From: Hyphomonas chukchiensis
Lineage (GTDB): Bacteria; Pseudomonadota; Alphaproteobacteria; Caulobacterales; Hyphomonadaceae
Length of the DNA: 64,000 nucleotides
Reading direction: 5' to 3'
Assembly: GCF_000682695.1 (NCBI RefSeq)
Contig: NZ_AWFG01000011.1
Span: 37,518-101,517 of the forward strand
This document shows, piece after piece, positions 18,003-28,510 of this stretch. The first letter of the stretch is position 1. Each line of letters opens with the position of its first letter. Under the pieces are notes generated by a model. The model had not been told where the DNA came from. It did no database searches and saw only the letters and a program-made list of their open reading frames with translations. Made by a program: the position numbers and the translations under genes.

Positions 18003-18974
18003 TCAAAGACGGAACAGGCTGGCGCCCCACGAGAATCCGCCGCCCATGGCCTCGGAAAGGATCAGGTCACCCTTTTTCGCCCGGCCGGAGCGCACAGCAT
18101 GGTTCAGCGCCAGTGGAATGGACGCCGCAGACGTGTTGGCGTGCTGATCGACCGTGATGACGACCTTCTCTTCCGGAATGCCGATTTTCTTCGCGACCCC
18201 GTCGAGGATGCGCTTGTTGGCCTGGTGCGGCACGAACCAGTCAATGTCCTCTGCCGTCAGCCCTGTCTCGTCGAGCACGGCCTGGATCGCCGAGGAAATA
18301 TTCGTCACCGCATGCTTGAAAACGCGGTTTCCCTCCATGCGCACATGACCGATCGTCCCGGTCGAGCTGACGCCGCCATCGACATAGAGCAGGTCGGACT
18401 TGGTGCCGTCGGTGCGAATATGGTGCGTGATGATGCCGGCATCATCGGCGCCATCCCATTCGACCGCCTCGATCACAACCGCGCCGCCGCCATCGCCGAA
18501 GAGCACAGCCGTGCCCCGGTCAGACCAGTCGAGAATGCGCGTGAAGGTTTCAGCGCCAATCACCAGCGCCCGGTTGAACAGGCCCTGTTTCAGCATGCTG
18601 TCGGCTGTTGCCAGACCGAAGAGGAAACCCGAACACACTGCCTGCACGTCAAACGCCGCGCTCGGGCCGCAGCCAAGCTTGGCCTGCACGGCCGTCGCCG
18701 TGGCCGGGAATGTCTGGTCCGGTGTCGTTGTCGCCAGCACGATCAGGTCGATATCCTGAGCCGTCATGCCCGCTGCTTCCAGCGCCTGACGGGCGGCCGC
18801 CGTCGCGATGTCGGACGTCAGCTCGCCGTCCGCCGCAACATGGCGCTTCTGGATACCCGTCCGCTCGCGAATCCATTCGTCTGACGTGTCGAGCATTGTC
18901 GACAGGTCTTCATTGGTCAGCACCTTCTCGGGAAGGTATCCGCCAGTGCCGCGAATGAAGCTGCGTCGTGTCAT
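18003..18974 (-). CDS. fabH: Beta-ketoacyl-ACP synthase III
   Basis: A 323-residue KAS III that condenses acetyl-CoA with malonyl-ACP to start type II fatty acid synthesis. The catalytic Cys is in [11 protein letters not shown], His in VPHQANKRI and Asn in [12 protein letters not shown]. Length and motif spacing are normal. AAGGAAGGG precedes the start, and plsX ends 26 bases upstream, so cotranscription with plsX is expected. Confidence 0.95.
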   Translation of the reverse strand: MTRRSFIRGTGGYLPEKVLTNEDLSTMLDTSDEWIRERTGIQKRHVAADGELTSDIATAAARQALEAAGMTAQDIDLIVLATTTPDQTFPATATAVQAKLGCGPSAAFDVQAVCSGFLFGLATADSMLKQGLFNRALVIGAETFTRILDWSDRGTAVLFGDGGGAVVIEAVEWDGADDAGIITHHIRTDGTKSDLLYVDGGVSSTGTIGHVRMEGNRVFKHAVTNISSAIQAVLDETGLTAEDIDWFVPHQANKRILDGVAKKIGIPEEKVVITVDQHANTSAASIPLALNHAVRSGRAKKGDLILSEAMGGGFSWGASLFRL

Positions 18975-19000
18975 GAAAGTCCCTTCCTTGCCCGTCCTGC

Positions 19001-20035
19001 CTATTCGGCGGCCAGGCCACCTTCTCTTATGCGTGCGAGATTGGCGAGTATTTCGTCGCGGTAGTGGCTGCTGGCAAGGTCTGCCGCAAGTTCACATGCA
19101 CGGGCAAAGCCGCGGGCATCCGTGCCGCCATGGCTTTTGACCGAAACGCCGCCAAGGCCCAGCAGGACGCCGCCATTCACATTGCTCGGGTCCATTTGCG
19201 ACCGCAGTGTCTTCAGGCCCGCCATGGCCAGCGCCGCGCCGATTTTGGTCATCAGGCTCGCGGTTAAGGCTTCGCGCATCCGGCTGCCCAGCATGCGGGC
19301 AACGCCCTCGCCGGCTTTCAGCGCCACATTGCCCGTGAAGCCGTCGGTCACCACCACATCGACGGCGCCCTTGGAAATGTCATCGCCCTCGACAAAGCCG
19401 CGATAGTCGATGTCCAGCTTGGCCGCGCGCAGCCATTCATGGGCCTCGCGCACCTCGTCATGGCCCTTCATCTCTTCCGAACCGATATTGAGGATGCCGA
19501 TGGTCGGTTTGGCAATGCCCAGTGCCGCGCGGGCATAGGCTTCGCCCATGATCGCAAAGGTCACCAGCTGCGCCGCATCGGCCTCAAGGTTCGCCCCGAC
19601 ATCCAGCACGACCGTGCGTCCGCGCAGTGTCGGCCACAGCGCCGTCATGGCCGGGCGGTGTACGCCCTCCATCTTGCGCAGGATCAGCATGGAAATCGCC
19701 ATCAGCGCGCCGGTATTGCCCGCAGACACAGCTGCGCCGGCCTCACCATTCTTGACGGCCTCAACCGCATTCCACATCGACGAGCCCTTGCCCCGGCGCA
19801 GGGCCTGGCTGGGCTTCATGTCGCTCGTGATGACCGTATCGGAATGAATGATCTGGCAGCGGCCCGCCAGGGCCTTTTGCGCCGCCACGAGCGGCGCCAG
19901 CACAGGCTCGTTGCCATGCAGCAGCACTGAAATATCCGCGCGATCTGCCAGCAAGGCTGCCAGGCCATCGACCACGACACCGGGCGCGGCATCGCCGCCC
20001 ATGGCATCAATCGAGAGAATTGTGCCTTTAGCCAT
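19001..20035 (-). CDS. plsX: Phosphate acyltransferase PlsX
   Basis: A 344-residue PlsX, which makes acyl-phosphate from acyl-ACP for phospholipid synthesis. It starts [14 protein letters not shown], the family signature, and contains GNTGALMA and [14 protein letters not shown]. The start at 20035 is chosen over 20110 because it matches the family N-terminus and AGGAAGG lies upstream. It heads the plsX-fabH-ihfA-merR run. The usual alphaproteobacterial upstream neighbour DUF177 is not found before the CBP3-like gene, but the CBP3-like gene itself is present. Confidence 0.95.
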   Translation of the reverse strand: MAKGTILSIDAMGGDAAPGVVVDGLAALLADRADISVLLHGNEPVLAPLVAAQKALAGRCQIIHSDTVITSDMKPSQALRRGKGSSMWNAVEAVKNGEAGAAVSAGNTGALMAISMLILRKMEGVHRPAMTALWPTLRGRTVVLDVGANLEADAAQLVTFAIMGEAYARAALGIAKPTIGILNIGSEEMKGHDEVREAHEWLRAAKLDIDYRGFVEGDDISKGAVDVVVTDGFTGNVALKAGEGVARMLGSRMREALTASLMTKIGAALAMAGLKTLRSQMDPSNVNGGVLLGLGGVSVKSHGGTDARGFARACELAADLASSHYRDEILANLARIREGGLAAE

Positions 20036-20127
20036 AAGGGCCTTCCTGCTGCGGGAAAACTTGACGCTTCCACTCTGGCGCTGTTTACGGCGCGTCACCA
20101 CCCTTGGCAACGCTGCGCCTGTATGTG

Positions 20128-20685
20128 CTAACGCACTTTCGCGCCGGCCAGCCAGTCAAGATTTCCGGCCAGTATCTCCGAGTCCTGTTGCGCTTCAAGC
20201 CCATCGGCGAGCGTGCATAACCAGGCCCCGAGCCCTGCCGCGCGACTGCTTTCGGTCACCCCATTGCGGGCGAGCACGGCCTCGACACCGGATTTGCGTG
20301 TTTCCTCACGCTTTTCGTCCAGCGCGGCTGTCAGAGCGAGGCCCAGACCATAATAGGCCTCAGCCAGTTTGCGCACCTTTCGCGCAATCGACGAATCACC
20401 GACGCCCTGCTCGCGATAGGCGGCGTCAAAACCGTCCAGAACGCGCGTATTCAGGGCGGCAGCCAGCCGGGCGCCTTCCTGTCCGGGAATCGCCTTTATG
20501 CGCCGCAGCGCCAGCGCCGCGTGGACCATCACCATGCCTGCGCGGCCCTCGAACGTGTCCGCAACGTCGCCTGTCAGATAGAAATCAGGCGCCAGTGCCG
20601 CCTTCATCAGGCCGGCATAGGCCTTGCCTGCGGCTGCCTTGCGGGCCCGCCGCCGCGCCAGCCAGCCGATTGAAATTCCTGTCAC
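20128..20685 (-). CDS. Ubiquinol-cytochrome c chaperone (CBP3-like)
   Basis: A 185-residue protein of the CBP3/UQCC1 family, helpers of cytochrome bc1 complex assembly. Recognisable features are [22 protein letters not shown] near the start (here split by the family pattern Y-x-x-F/M), [18 protein letters not shown] and the region [20 protein letters not shown], which resembles the conserved DD-RE-GVGD block. It starts with GTG at 20685 with AGGAG 10 bases before. It lies upstream of plsX in the same direction and is divergent from bamE, an arrangement common in this group. Confidence 0.85.
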   Translation of the reverse strand: MTGISIGWLARRRARKAAAGKAYAGLMKAALAPDFYLTGDVADTFEGRAGMVMVHAALALRRIKAIPGQEGARLAAALNTRVLDGFDAAYREQGVGDSSIARKVRKLAEAYYGLGLALTAALDEKREETRKSGVEAVLARNGVTESSRAAGLGAWLCTLADGLEAQQDSEILAGNLDWLAGAKVR

Positions 20686-20759
20686 CTATGTACTCCTGTG
20701 TTGCCAAGGGGGGGCTGCAACCGCTAGGTCTTTCGCGAAGCCTTAACAGGAGTTTCTCC

Positions 20760-21239
20760 ATGTCGCGACGTGCGATTTTGGCCATTGGCCTTCTCACCCT
20801 GCCGCTTACGGCATGCCTCACGCCCGCGCGCGACTTTCACGGCTATGTGGCGGACGATGCCCAGCCCCGTGACATGAAACCCGACGAAGACACCCGCTCC
20901 TCTGTGCTGGCCCAGCTCGGCAGCCCCTCTACAGAGGGCCTTTTCGACGACAAGACCTGGATCTACATGTCAGACGTCCAGGAACGCATCGCCTTCCTGA
21001 AGCCGAAGATCACCAAACGCTCGATCACCGCCATCCGCTTTGGCGATGACGACAAGGTCGATGAAGTGCTCGAATACACCGCTGCAGACGGCGAAGTGAT
21101 CAACTACGCCGCCCGTGAGACGCCAACCCGTGGCCGCGAACTCGGCCTCTGGGAACAGATCTTCGGCACCGTCGGCGCCGTCCGCCTGCCAAACAGCGAC
21201 GAAGCAACACCGGGTAACCCGACAGGCCGCCGCCAATAG
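20760..21239 (+). CDS. bamE: Outer membrane assembly lipoprotein BamE
   Basis: A 159-residue lipoprotein of the SmpA/OmlA family, part of the BAM complex. The signal ends at LPLTAC. The mature part holds the two-helix, three-strand core: SSVLAQLGSPSTEGLFDDKTW, YMSDVQERIAFLKPK and VLEYTAADG. A longer tail (EQIFGTVGAVRLP) is usual in alphaproteobacteria. The ATG at 20760 has AGGAG upstream; the open frame continues far upstream but only through the antisense of plsX. It diverges from the CBP3-like gene. Its stop is 5 bases from the stop of a convergent lipoprotein gene, leaving no room for a terminator. Confidence 0.9.
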   Translation: MSRRAILAIGLLTLPLTACLTPARDFHGYVADDAQPRDMKPDEDTRSSVLAQLGSPSTEGLFDDKTWIYMSDVQERIAFLKPKITKRSITAIRFGDDDKVDEVLEYTAADGEVINYAARETPTRGRELGLWEQIFGTVGAVRLPNSDEATPGNPTGRRQ

Positions 21240-21244
21240 GCTGC

Positions 21245-21709
21245 CTATTCCGGCAGGGACAAGCTCAAAGACAGCACAAGATGGTCGCCATCGGCGTCCA
21301 CTTGCATGAACGCTATCTTGCCTGGCGCAAGGGCATTTCCCGAAAACTGGATGAGTTGAGGCGTCACCGACGCTTCATTGCCCGCAGACACATACCCGGC
21401 TGCAAGAATCTTCTCCCGCAAGCCACTCGTCACGGCTTCCGCATTCATATCCGCCCAGGAATAGCCCTTCAGCCTATGGCTCACGGACGAATCCCCCGGC
21501 AGCTTTATCCGGTTCGTCTCGAAGATCACGAGGTCGTCCGGCAGCGGGATATCATCGGGCAACCACACCGGCCGCGCTGACGGCGCATTGCCCTTCGCTT
21601 CCGCCGCCGTCTGGCCCGTTTTCATCTCCTTCATCGGCGACTCGGCTGCCCCGCAGGATGCCAGCAGAAGTGCACCCGCCAGCAAGATCGCAGCACGCGT
21701 TCGGCTCAT
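21245..21709 (-). CDS. Hypothetical lipoprotein (family member A)
   Basis: A 154-residue lipoprotein with lipobox LLASC (Cys 19). After a low-complexity linker it has VWLPDDIPLPDDLVIFE, a central helix around SGLREKILAAGYV and a strand-rich end. The same plan (lipobox, P-D-rich strand, Y/L helix ending in AGY, closing strands) is seen in the genes at 21713 and 22973, so the three look like diverged paralogues. No known family is recognised. It lies 3 bases after the next upstream gene, so the two form an operon. It converges with bamE. Confidence 0.7.
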   Translation of the reverse strand: MSRTRAAILLAGALLLASCGAAESPMKEMKTGQTAAEAKGNAPSARPVWLPDDIPLPDDLVIFETNRIKLPGDSSVSHRLKGYSWADMNAEAVTSGLREKILAAGYVSAGNEASVTPQLIQFSGNALAPGKIAFMQVDADGDHLVLSLSLSLPE

Positions 21710-21712
21710 CGC

Positions 21713-22165
21713 CTATTCCTCCATGTCTGACGGATAGAGGTTGATCGACACCGACAAGTATCCCTCTTTCGGATTGAGCTGGATCTGGCCTTTCCTGTGG
21801 CCCTCGCCACCGAAAATGAGACTGCGGATCTTGCCGCTCGACTGGTCGTACAGCGTGTACCCACCCGCCTCATACTCGCCCTTCAGCGCCGCATAGCTGG
21901 CATCGACATCCTTCGGCAGCGGCGCCTTCCCATGAAAGCCGGTCAGGTCCTTCGCCTGATTGCACGTCTCGATTTTCAGCCCGTCAGGCACCGGAATGCC
22001 CTCCGGAAACGGTATCGCGCAGTCCGCACTCTGCGACGGCGTCTCACCGCCTGGCGACGGCGCCGATGGCTCGGCACTGGTCTGGCCACAGCCGACCGCC
22101 GTCACGAGGCAAACCCCAAACAAGAGCGCGCGTGCGCCGCTTCCCACACCTGGATTGAACCGCAT
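21713..22165 (-). CDS. Hypothetical lipoprotein (family member B)
   Basis: A 150-residue lipoprotein with lipobox VTAVGC. The mature part has a Ser/Pro linker, then AIPFPEGIPVPDGLKIETC, a helix ending in GEYEAGGYTLYD and terminal strands with GQIQLNPKEGYLSVSINL. Two extra Cys in the mature part could form a disulfide. The start at 22165 is supported by AGGAG; a longer frame to 23110 is only antisense to other genes. It is the first gene of a two-gene minus-strand unit and is divergent from the 2TM protein gene. Confidence 0.7.
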   Translation of the reverse strand: MRFNPGVGSGARALLFGVCLVTAVGCGQTSAEPSAPSPGGETPSQSADCAIPFPEGIPVPDGLKIETCNQAKDLTGFHGKAPLPKDVDASYAALKGEYEAGGYTLYDQSSGKIRSLIFGGEGHRKGQIQLNPKEGYLSVSINLYPSDMEE

Positions 22166-22210
22166 CTGAAACTCCTCTGGCTGCATCTCCACTGCCCTCA
22201 ACGCATGCGA

Positions 22211-22255
22211 GGCTTCGATCCCGCCACCTTTTATGGCGGGTCCGGAGCCTTTTTT
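22211..22255 (+). terminator. Strong intrinsic terminator on + strand, between divergent genes
   Basis: A 16-position stem (22211-22226 with 22234-22249, two mismatches and one G-T) with a 7-base loop, followed by six T. The polarity is + strand. It lies about 50 bases before the start at 22304 and just outside the minus-strand gene starting at 22165, so no + strand gene ends directly before it. The nearest + gene upstream is bamE. Confidence 0.8.
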
Positions 22256-22303
22256 CCGTGGAGCACAAGGCAGGATCACACCATCACTGGGGCAGGCGTT
22301 GAA

Positions 22304-22882
22304 ATGAAAATACGGCACGACGCGGACACGCTTGTCCTGACCGAACCAAGCTGGGTCAGCGCCGCCCTGGTCTCGCTCGGCGGCATTGTCATGATCACCC
22401 TCGCGGCCCTCGATCTCGCCTCGGACGTGGAGCACGCCCGCCTCGTCCTGTTCCTCCTCGGGGTGGGCGTTCTCCTCGTCGGGTTGCTTGGCTCCAACCA
22501 CCTGGAAGTGGTGTTCGACAGGCCGGCAGACCGCGTGACGCTGACGACCCAGCCCGTCATTCCCGTGGAATGGGGCTTCATGCGGAAACGCATCCTCGTC
22601 CGCAATCTGTCCAAGTTCCGCAATGCCTATGTGGAACTCGCCTATCGCTCGAACGCGGCCGGCGAAAACGGGGCCAAGCACTACAAGCTGGCCCTCGCCA
22701 GCGGCGATCTTCCCGAGGAGGTTCTGCAGGCAAAGCGCCGCCCCTTGCAGGTCGCGACCGATGAAAGCGTCCGCTGGATCATCAGCACGCATGCAAGCCT
22801 CAGCGCCCAGCATGCGCTCATGCTCGCCAGCGAGATCAATGGCTGGATGGGCGTCACGCCGCCGCCCCAGCACATCCCCTAG
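22304..22882 (+). CDS. Hypothetical membrane protein with two helices
   Basis: A 192-residue protein. Residues about 18-37 (VSAALVSLGGIVMITLAAL) and 46-63 (LVLFLLGVGVLLVGLLG) form a helical hairpin, followed by a soluble domain of about 125 residues that begins with strands LEVVFDRPADRVTLTTQPV. The domain order recalls small proteins with an embedded PH-like fold, but this is only a resemblance. The start at 22304 is chosen because it begins a sensible N-terminus just before the helices; the ribosome site is weak (GGCAGG). No function is recognised. The lipoprotein gene at 22973 follows after 90 bases. Confidence 0.68.
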   Translation: MKIRHDADTLVLTEPSWVSAALVSLGGIVMITLAALDLASDVEHARLVLFLLGVGVLLVGLLGSNHLEVVFDRPADRVTLTTQPVIPVEWGFMRKRILVRNLSKFRNAYVELAYRSNAAGENGAKHYKLALASGDLPEEVLQAKRRPLQVATDESVRWIISTHASLSAQHALMLASEINGWMGVTPPPQHIP

Positions 22883-22972
22883 CAAAAACGTGGCGGACCA
22901 CGTCGCCCCACTGCGTTGACCGGAATGACGGCCGATCCCGGCTATCTTCAATCGCCCAAGGAGCCCTCGCCC

Positions 22973-23467
22973 ATGAACCGCATCTTTCTGCACGCACCCT
23001 TGGCGGCCTGCCTCGCCGTTGCGCTCGCCGCCTGCGGCAATTCGAAAGCCGAAACGCGTCATGAAGTCGCCGAGCATGCGAGGGAATCCACCAGCGACCT
23101 GCGCGATCATCTCAAAGGCCTCAGGAGCGGCGCCAAGGAAACCCTTAATGCCGCCCGGGCGCCCACCGAACGGCCGGACAGTTTCCCGAAAGACATCTGG
23201 CTACCTGACGATTTCGAGATCACCCAGGTCATGGACATGGGTAGCATCGGCTACAGCCTGCGCGCTATTTCCAATGAGCGTGCAAATGATTTGATTGCCG
23301 CCTACACGTCTCATCTTGCCGAAGCTGGCTATTATGTCTTTCCCCGTGAGCAGGTCGCATCGGCAAATCAGGTCGTGTTCGATGGCAAGGGCCTGAACTC
23401 CGGCACAGTCGACATTTTCGATGCCGACACACATCGCGAAATCCATATCGGCTTCGCTTCCGACTAA
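22973..23467 (+). CDS. Hypothetical lipoprotein (family member C)
   Basis: A 164-residue lipoprotein with lipobox LAAC. A charged, probably helical stretch (about residues 25-60) leads to FPKDIWLPDDFEITQ, a helix with AYTSHLAEAGYYVF and a strand end with IHIGF. This is the same plan as the genes at 21245 and 21713, on the other strand. AAGGAG lies upstream of the ATG at 22973. Its stop shares bases with that of the convergent gene at 23464 (CTAA). Function unknown. Confidence 0.72.
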   Translation: MNRIFLHAPLAACLAVALAACGNSKAETRHEVAEHARESTSDLRDHLKGLRSGAKETLNAARAPTERPDSFPKDIWLPDDFEITQVMDMGSIGYSLRAISNERANDLIAAYTSHLAEAGYYVFPREQVASANQVVFDGKGLNSGTVDIFDADTHREIHIGFASD

Positions 23468-23883
23468 CGCAGTCGCACGGCCTCCAGCGCCTGGCGTACG
23501 TCTTCTGAAGCCGCCGCCTTGTCTGCCGGTGTTCGGGCTGTCTTCAGTTTGCGCGCTGCTGATTTCAGGTCGGCAAGAGGGACTTCGACAGCGGACGTGG
23601 ATACTCGCCGATTTGACGGAACGAAACTGTACTCGACCTTCAATAACACCTTGCCGGACGACGCGCCGGGCTGCCGGGCCATACTGTCCGACAAGGTTAT
23701 CAGGTCAGAGAGCTTCTTTTCGGCTTCGTCGTCGATCACCTGTCCGCGTGATGGCGCAATGAAGGCCCGCTTTATCTGGTCGACCAATGCAACATATTCG
23801 TCTGGCGACACGGCCCAGGCAGGTTTGGCCAATGCCGCCAATGCCAGGAATGCCGCACTGGCGTGAAACAGGCGCTTGGACAT
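23464..23883 (-). CDS. Hypothetical exported protein
   Basis: A 139-residue protein with a signal peptide ending at AKPAWA. The mature part is mostly helical with one strand-like segment (LLKVEYSFVPSN) and a Lys/Ala-rich C-terminus. No family is recognised. AAGGAG precedes the start. It converges on and overlaps the upstream lipoprotein gene by 4 bases and diverges from the cysteine-module gene. Confidence 0.65.
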   Translation of the reverse strand: MSKRLFHASAAFLALAALAKPAWAVSPDEYVALVDQIKRAFIAPSRGQVIDDEAEKKLSDLITLSDSMARQPGASSGKVLLKVEYSFVPSNRRVSTSAVEVPLADLKSAARKLKTARTPADKAAASEDVRQALEAVRLR

Positions 23884-23938
23884 AACGTTTCTCCTTGCTC
23901 AAGATGTCTTTTCAGCTCCTTCCACGTTCTCCAGCGCC

Positions 23939-23970
23939 AAACCCCGCCACACGAATGGCTGGCGGGGTTT
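23939..23970. terminator. Terminator-like hairpin between divergent genes
   Basis: An 11-bp perfect stem AAACCCCGCCA / TGGCGGGGTTT with a 10-base loop. It lies 45 bases before the start at 24015 and 56 bases from the divergent start at 23883. Its arms share CCCGCCA/TGGCGGG with the hairpin at 22211. The T-run is short. Confidence 0.6.
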
Positions 23971-24014
23971 CCCGTTGTGTCGCGTTGAAGGAAGGCAACC
24001 TGGATGTTCTGCGC

Positions 24015-25301
24015 ATGCGATCTCGATTTATGGCTGTCGTTTCAGCACTGGCCTGTCTGGCCGTCTTGTCGGCCAATGGCCTGACAGCGTCCGCCCAGCA
24101 GAAACCTGTCGATGCATGTGCCGAAATTTCATGCCCCTCCGGCATGGCCTGTTACGAGGGCGCCTGCTTCCCGACGAGCTTCGGTGACGAGACGCCAGAT
24201 GACCCCTGCGCGGACGTGTCCTGCCCGGCCGACATGGCATGCTATGAAGGCGGCTGCTTTTTGAGCATGGATGAACCGTCTGAGTCTTCAGACGATCCTT
24301 GCGCCGGCGTGACCTGTCCATCATCAATGGTCTGCTACGAGGGTGGATGCTTCGAGAGCATTGATGCGCCCGCCGATGCTTCATGCCCGCAAGGATCCGT
24401 CGCCAGCAATGGCGCTTGCAAGCCCTCGACAAAACGCCAGACGGATCCGTGCGCTGACGTGCTCTGTCCGGCTGGCGAGGCCTGCTACGAAGGCGGCTGC
24501 TTCCCGACAACCATAAAAGAGGCAACCACGCCACCCCTTGTCTATGTAGGCCGCACCCAGAGTTTCACCACGCCGCCTCTCGTCTATGCAGGCCGCACCC
24601 ACCAGAGCTTCACCACACCTCCCCTTACCTATGTCGGCACAACGCAACCGGACACACCCACCCCCGCCCCCGCAGGTGGCCTCGAGATCATCGCCCTTCC
24701 CACCGGCCGGCGCACGTCGAGGTATCTCGCCATCGACGACGCCACCCTCGCCCGCGACGAGACCCTGCGCCTCACCTATTCCGGCTTGCCTGAGAAGCCC
24801 GCTCGCATCGTCCTCTTCTACATGGGTGGCGAAGCGCCACGATTCGGAGGGCGGTTCTACCTGCCCGTCAAAACCACGAGTGGCGTCTATGAGCGCGAGG
24901 GCCACTCGCTCGCCCCCTTTACCGGCCCGTATAAAGCCTGCATCGGCTTTGATCCTGACATTCCTGCCAATGCGTCTTCACCTGACGCCTATGCAGACTG
25001 CGTGGACTTCACGATGGCCGGCACCGGCAGCCGCGACGCGCAACCTGCGCTCTCCCTGTCCGTACCCGAACCTAAAGCCGGCAAGCGGTTTACCGTGAAC
25101 TGGTCCGGCTTTCCGCCTGTCAACGCCATGATCAACCTGATCGACACGCGCACCGGCAAGAGCATCTCAAGAGTATATTCCTCGTCCAAACCGGCAGGCG
25201 AATGGGATGTCATCGTTCGCGAACCCGGCACCTATGAATTCCAAATCTACTTTGAGGGCGAAGCCCTGCGCGCCCGCATGCCTCTGGAGGTCACGAAATG
25301 A
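24015..25301 (+). CDS. Secreted protein with cysteine-rich modules and Pro/Thr repeats
   Basis: A 428-residue exported protein; the signal peptide ends near LTASAQQ. Four near-identical modules of the form DPCADVSCPADMACYEGGCF (four Cys each) are spaced by acidic linkers, with a degenerate fifth between the third and the last. Then come three copies of TTPPLVYVGRT-like repeats, a Pro-rich hinge, and two strand-rich domains that resemble Ig-like folds. Such Cys modules are known from myxobacterial and eukaryotic surface proteins; a surface or matrix role is inference. The start at 24015 is preferred because the hairpin at 23939 lies in the longer frame; no clear ribosome site is seen. Its stop overlaps the next start (ATGA). 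Confidence 0.72.
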   Translation: MRSRFMAVVSALACLAVLSANGLTASAQQKPVDACAEISCPSGMACYEGACFPTSFGDETPDDPCADVSCPADMACYEGGCFLSMDEPSESSDDPCAGVTCPSSMVCYEGGCFESIDAPADASCPQGSVASNGACKPSTKRQTDPCADVLCPAGEACYEGGCFPTTIKEATTPPLVYVGRTQSFTTPPLVYAGRTHQSFTTPPLTYVGTTQPDTPTPAPAGGLEIIALPTGRRTSRYLAIDDATLARDETLRLTYSGLPEKPARIVLFYMGGEAPRFGGRFYLPVKTTSGVYEREGHSLAPFTGPYKACIGFDPDIPANASSPDAYADCVDFTMAGTGSRDAQPALSLSVPEPKAGKRFTVNWSGFPPVNAMINLIDTRTGKSISRVYSSSKPAGEWDVIVREPGTYEFQIYFEGEALRARMPLEVTK

Positions 25302-26128
25302 AACGATTTTGCGCACTATTTGCGGCCCTGGCCATCGCCTCGGCACTTGCGGGATTGAACGCCGGCGCCGAAACCGAGCCGGACGCACAATACGCTGCGG
25401 ACAAAGCCGCTGCCTATGAGGCCTGCATCGCACCCTACAAGGAAAGGGACCGACAAAGCGCGGCCGCCTTTGAAAAGTGCCAGGAATCCGGGGAAGGATT
25501 TTGCTGGCCAGCTCCCTCCGCGGCCAATAACTCTGCCACACTTACTTTGTGCTCCGTCAGCGCCGAAGCAAAGGCGGACAAGCTCCAACGCGCGCGGTTC
25601 CTTGCCCAATCAGCTGGCGCCACAGACACCAACTTGCCCAAAACCACGCCCGGGACCACCAGCGTCAAGCTGCCCGGCCTGGACAAGCCGGCCATTAAAA
25701 CACCCGTCACCCTGCCAGCCGCCGTCAGGCCGAAAACCGGCCTGACCCTGACAGTCCCGGTCAAGGTCACCAATTTCCACACCAGCTGGAACGGCCAGCA
25801 GCTCGCCTCCGGCGACGCCTCCATGATCGTTGCCTGCCGCGTCATCGCCAACGACTACAGCGTTACCGGAGAGGTCCACTCCGGGTTCACGGAGCTTCCC
25901 CCGATCGCGGAAGGCGGCAGTCTCGATACAAGTGTGGACGTGTTCATTGACGCGAACGTCCTCGGGCTGGGAGACGATTATGGCAATACGGCCGAATGCC
26001 TGCTGATGCGGCCGGACATGGACAAGAGCGAGGACACGTTCCTCGGGATCACGATGGAAAATGCCCCGATGCGGGCCTGCGGGGAATGGAACGACAACCC
26101 TGCCCAATGCCGCGTCGTCATCTACTGA
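25298..26128 (+). CDS. Hypothetical exported protein
   Basis: A 276-residue protein with a signal peptide (to about LNAGAE). The N-terminal part is helical and has Cys pairs (EACIAPY, KCQESGEGFCW). A Thr/Pro linker leads to a C-terminal strand-rich domain (TLTVPVKVTNFHTSWNGQ) with four more Cys, probably disulfide-bonded. No family is recognised. It is translationally coupled to the cysteine-module gene, so the two likely work together in the envelope. The OxyR-like site and the katG gene follow. Confidence 0.68.
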   Translation: MKRFCALFAALAIASALAGLNAGAETEPDAQYAADKAAAYEACIAPYKERDRQSAAAFEKCQESGEGFCWPAPSAANNSATLTLCSVSAEAKADKLQRARFLAQSAGATDTNLPKTTPGTTSVKLPGLDKPAIKTPVTLPAAVRPKTGLTLTVPVKVTNFHTSWNGQQLASGDASMIVACRVIANDYSVTGEVHSGFTELPPIAEGGSLDTSVDVFIDANVLGLGDDYGNTAECLLMRPDMDKSEDTFLGITMENAPMRACGEWNDNPAQCRVVIY

Positions 26129-26145
26129 ATCGATCCCCGTCCTGA

Positions 26146-28434
<2,289 letters not shown>

Positions 28435-28456
28435 TCGACACCGTCCCCAAAACAGG

Positions 28457-28490
28457 AAAAGCCCCGGCGCATGTGCACCGGGGCTTTTTT
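28457..28490. terminator. Strong bidirectional intrinsic terminator
   Basis: An 11-bp stem AAAAGCCCCGG / CCGGGGCTTTT with a 10-base loop, and T6 on the + side. It separates the convergent katG and hppA genes and can stop transcription from both. Confidence 0.92.
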
Positions 28491-28510
28491 AATGGATCAG
28501 GCTCTGGCGC

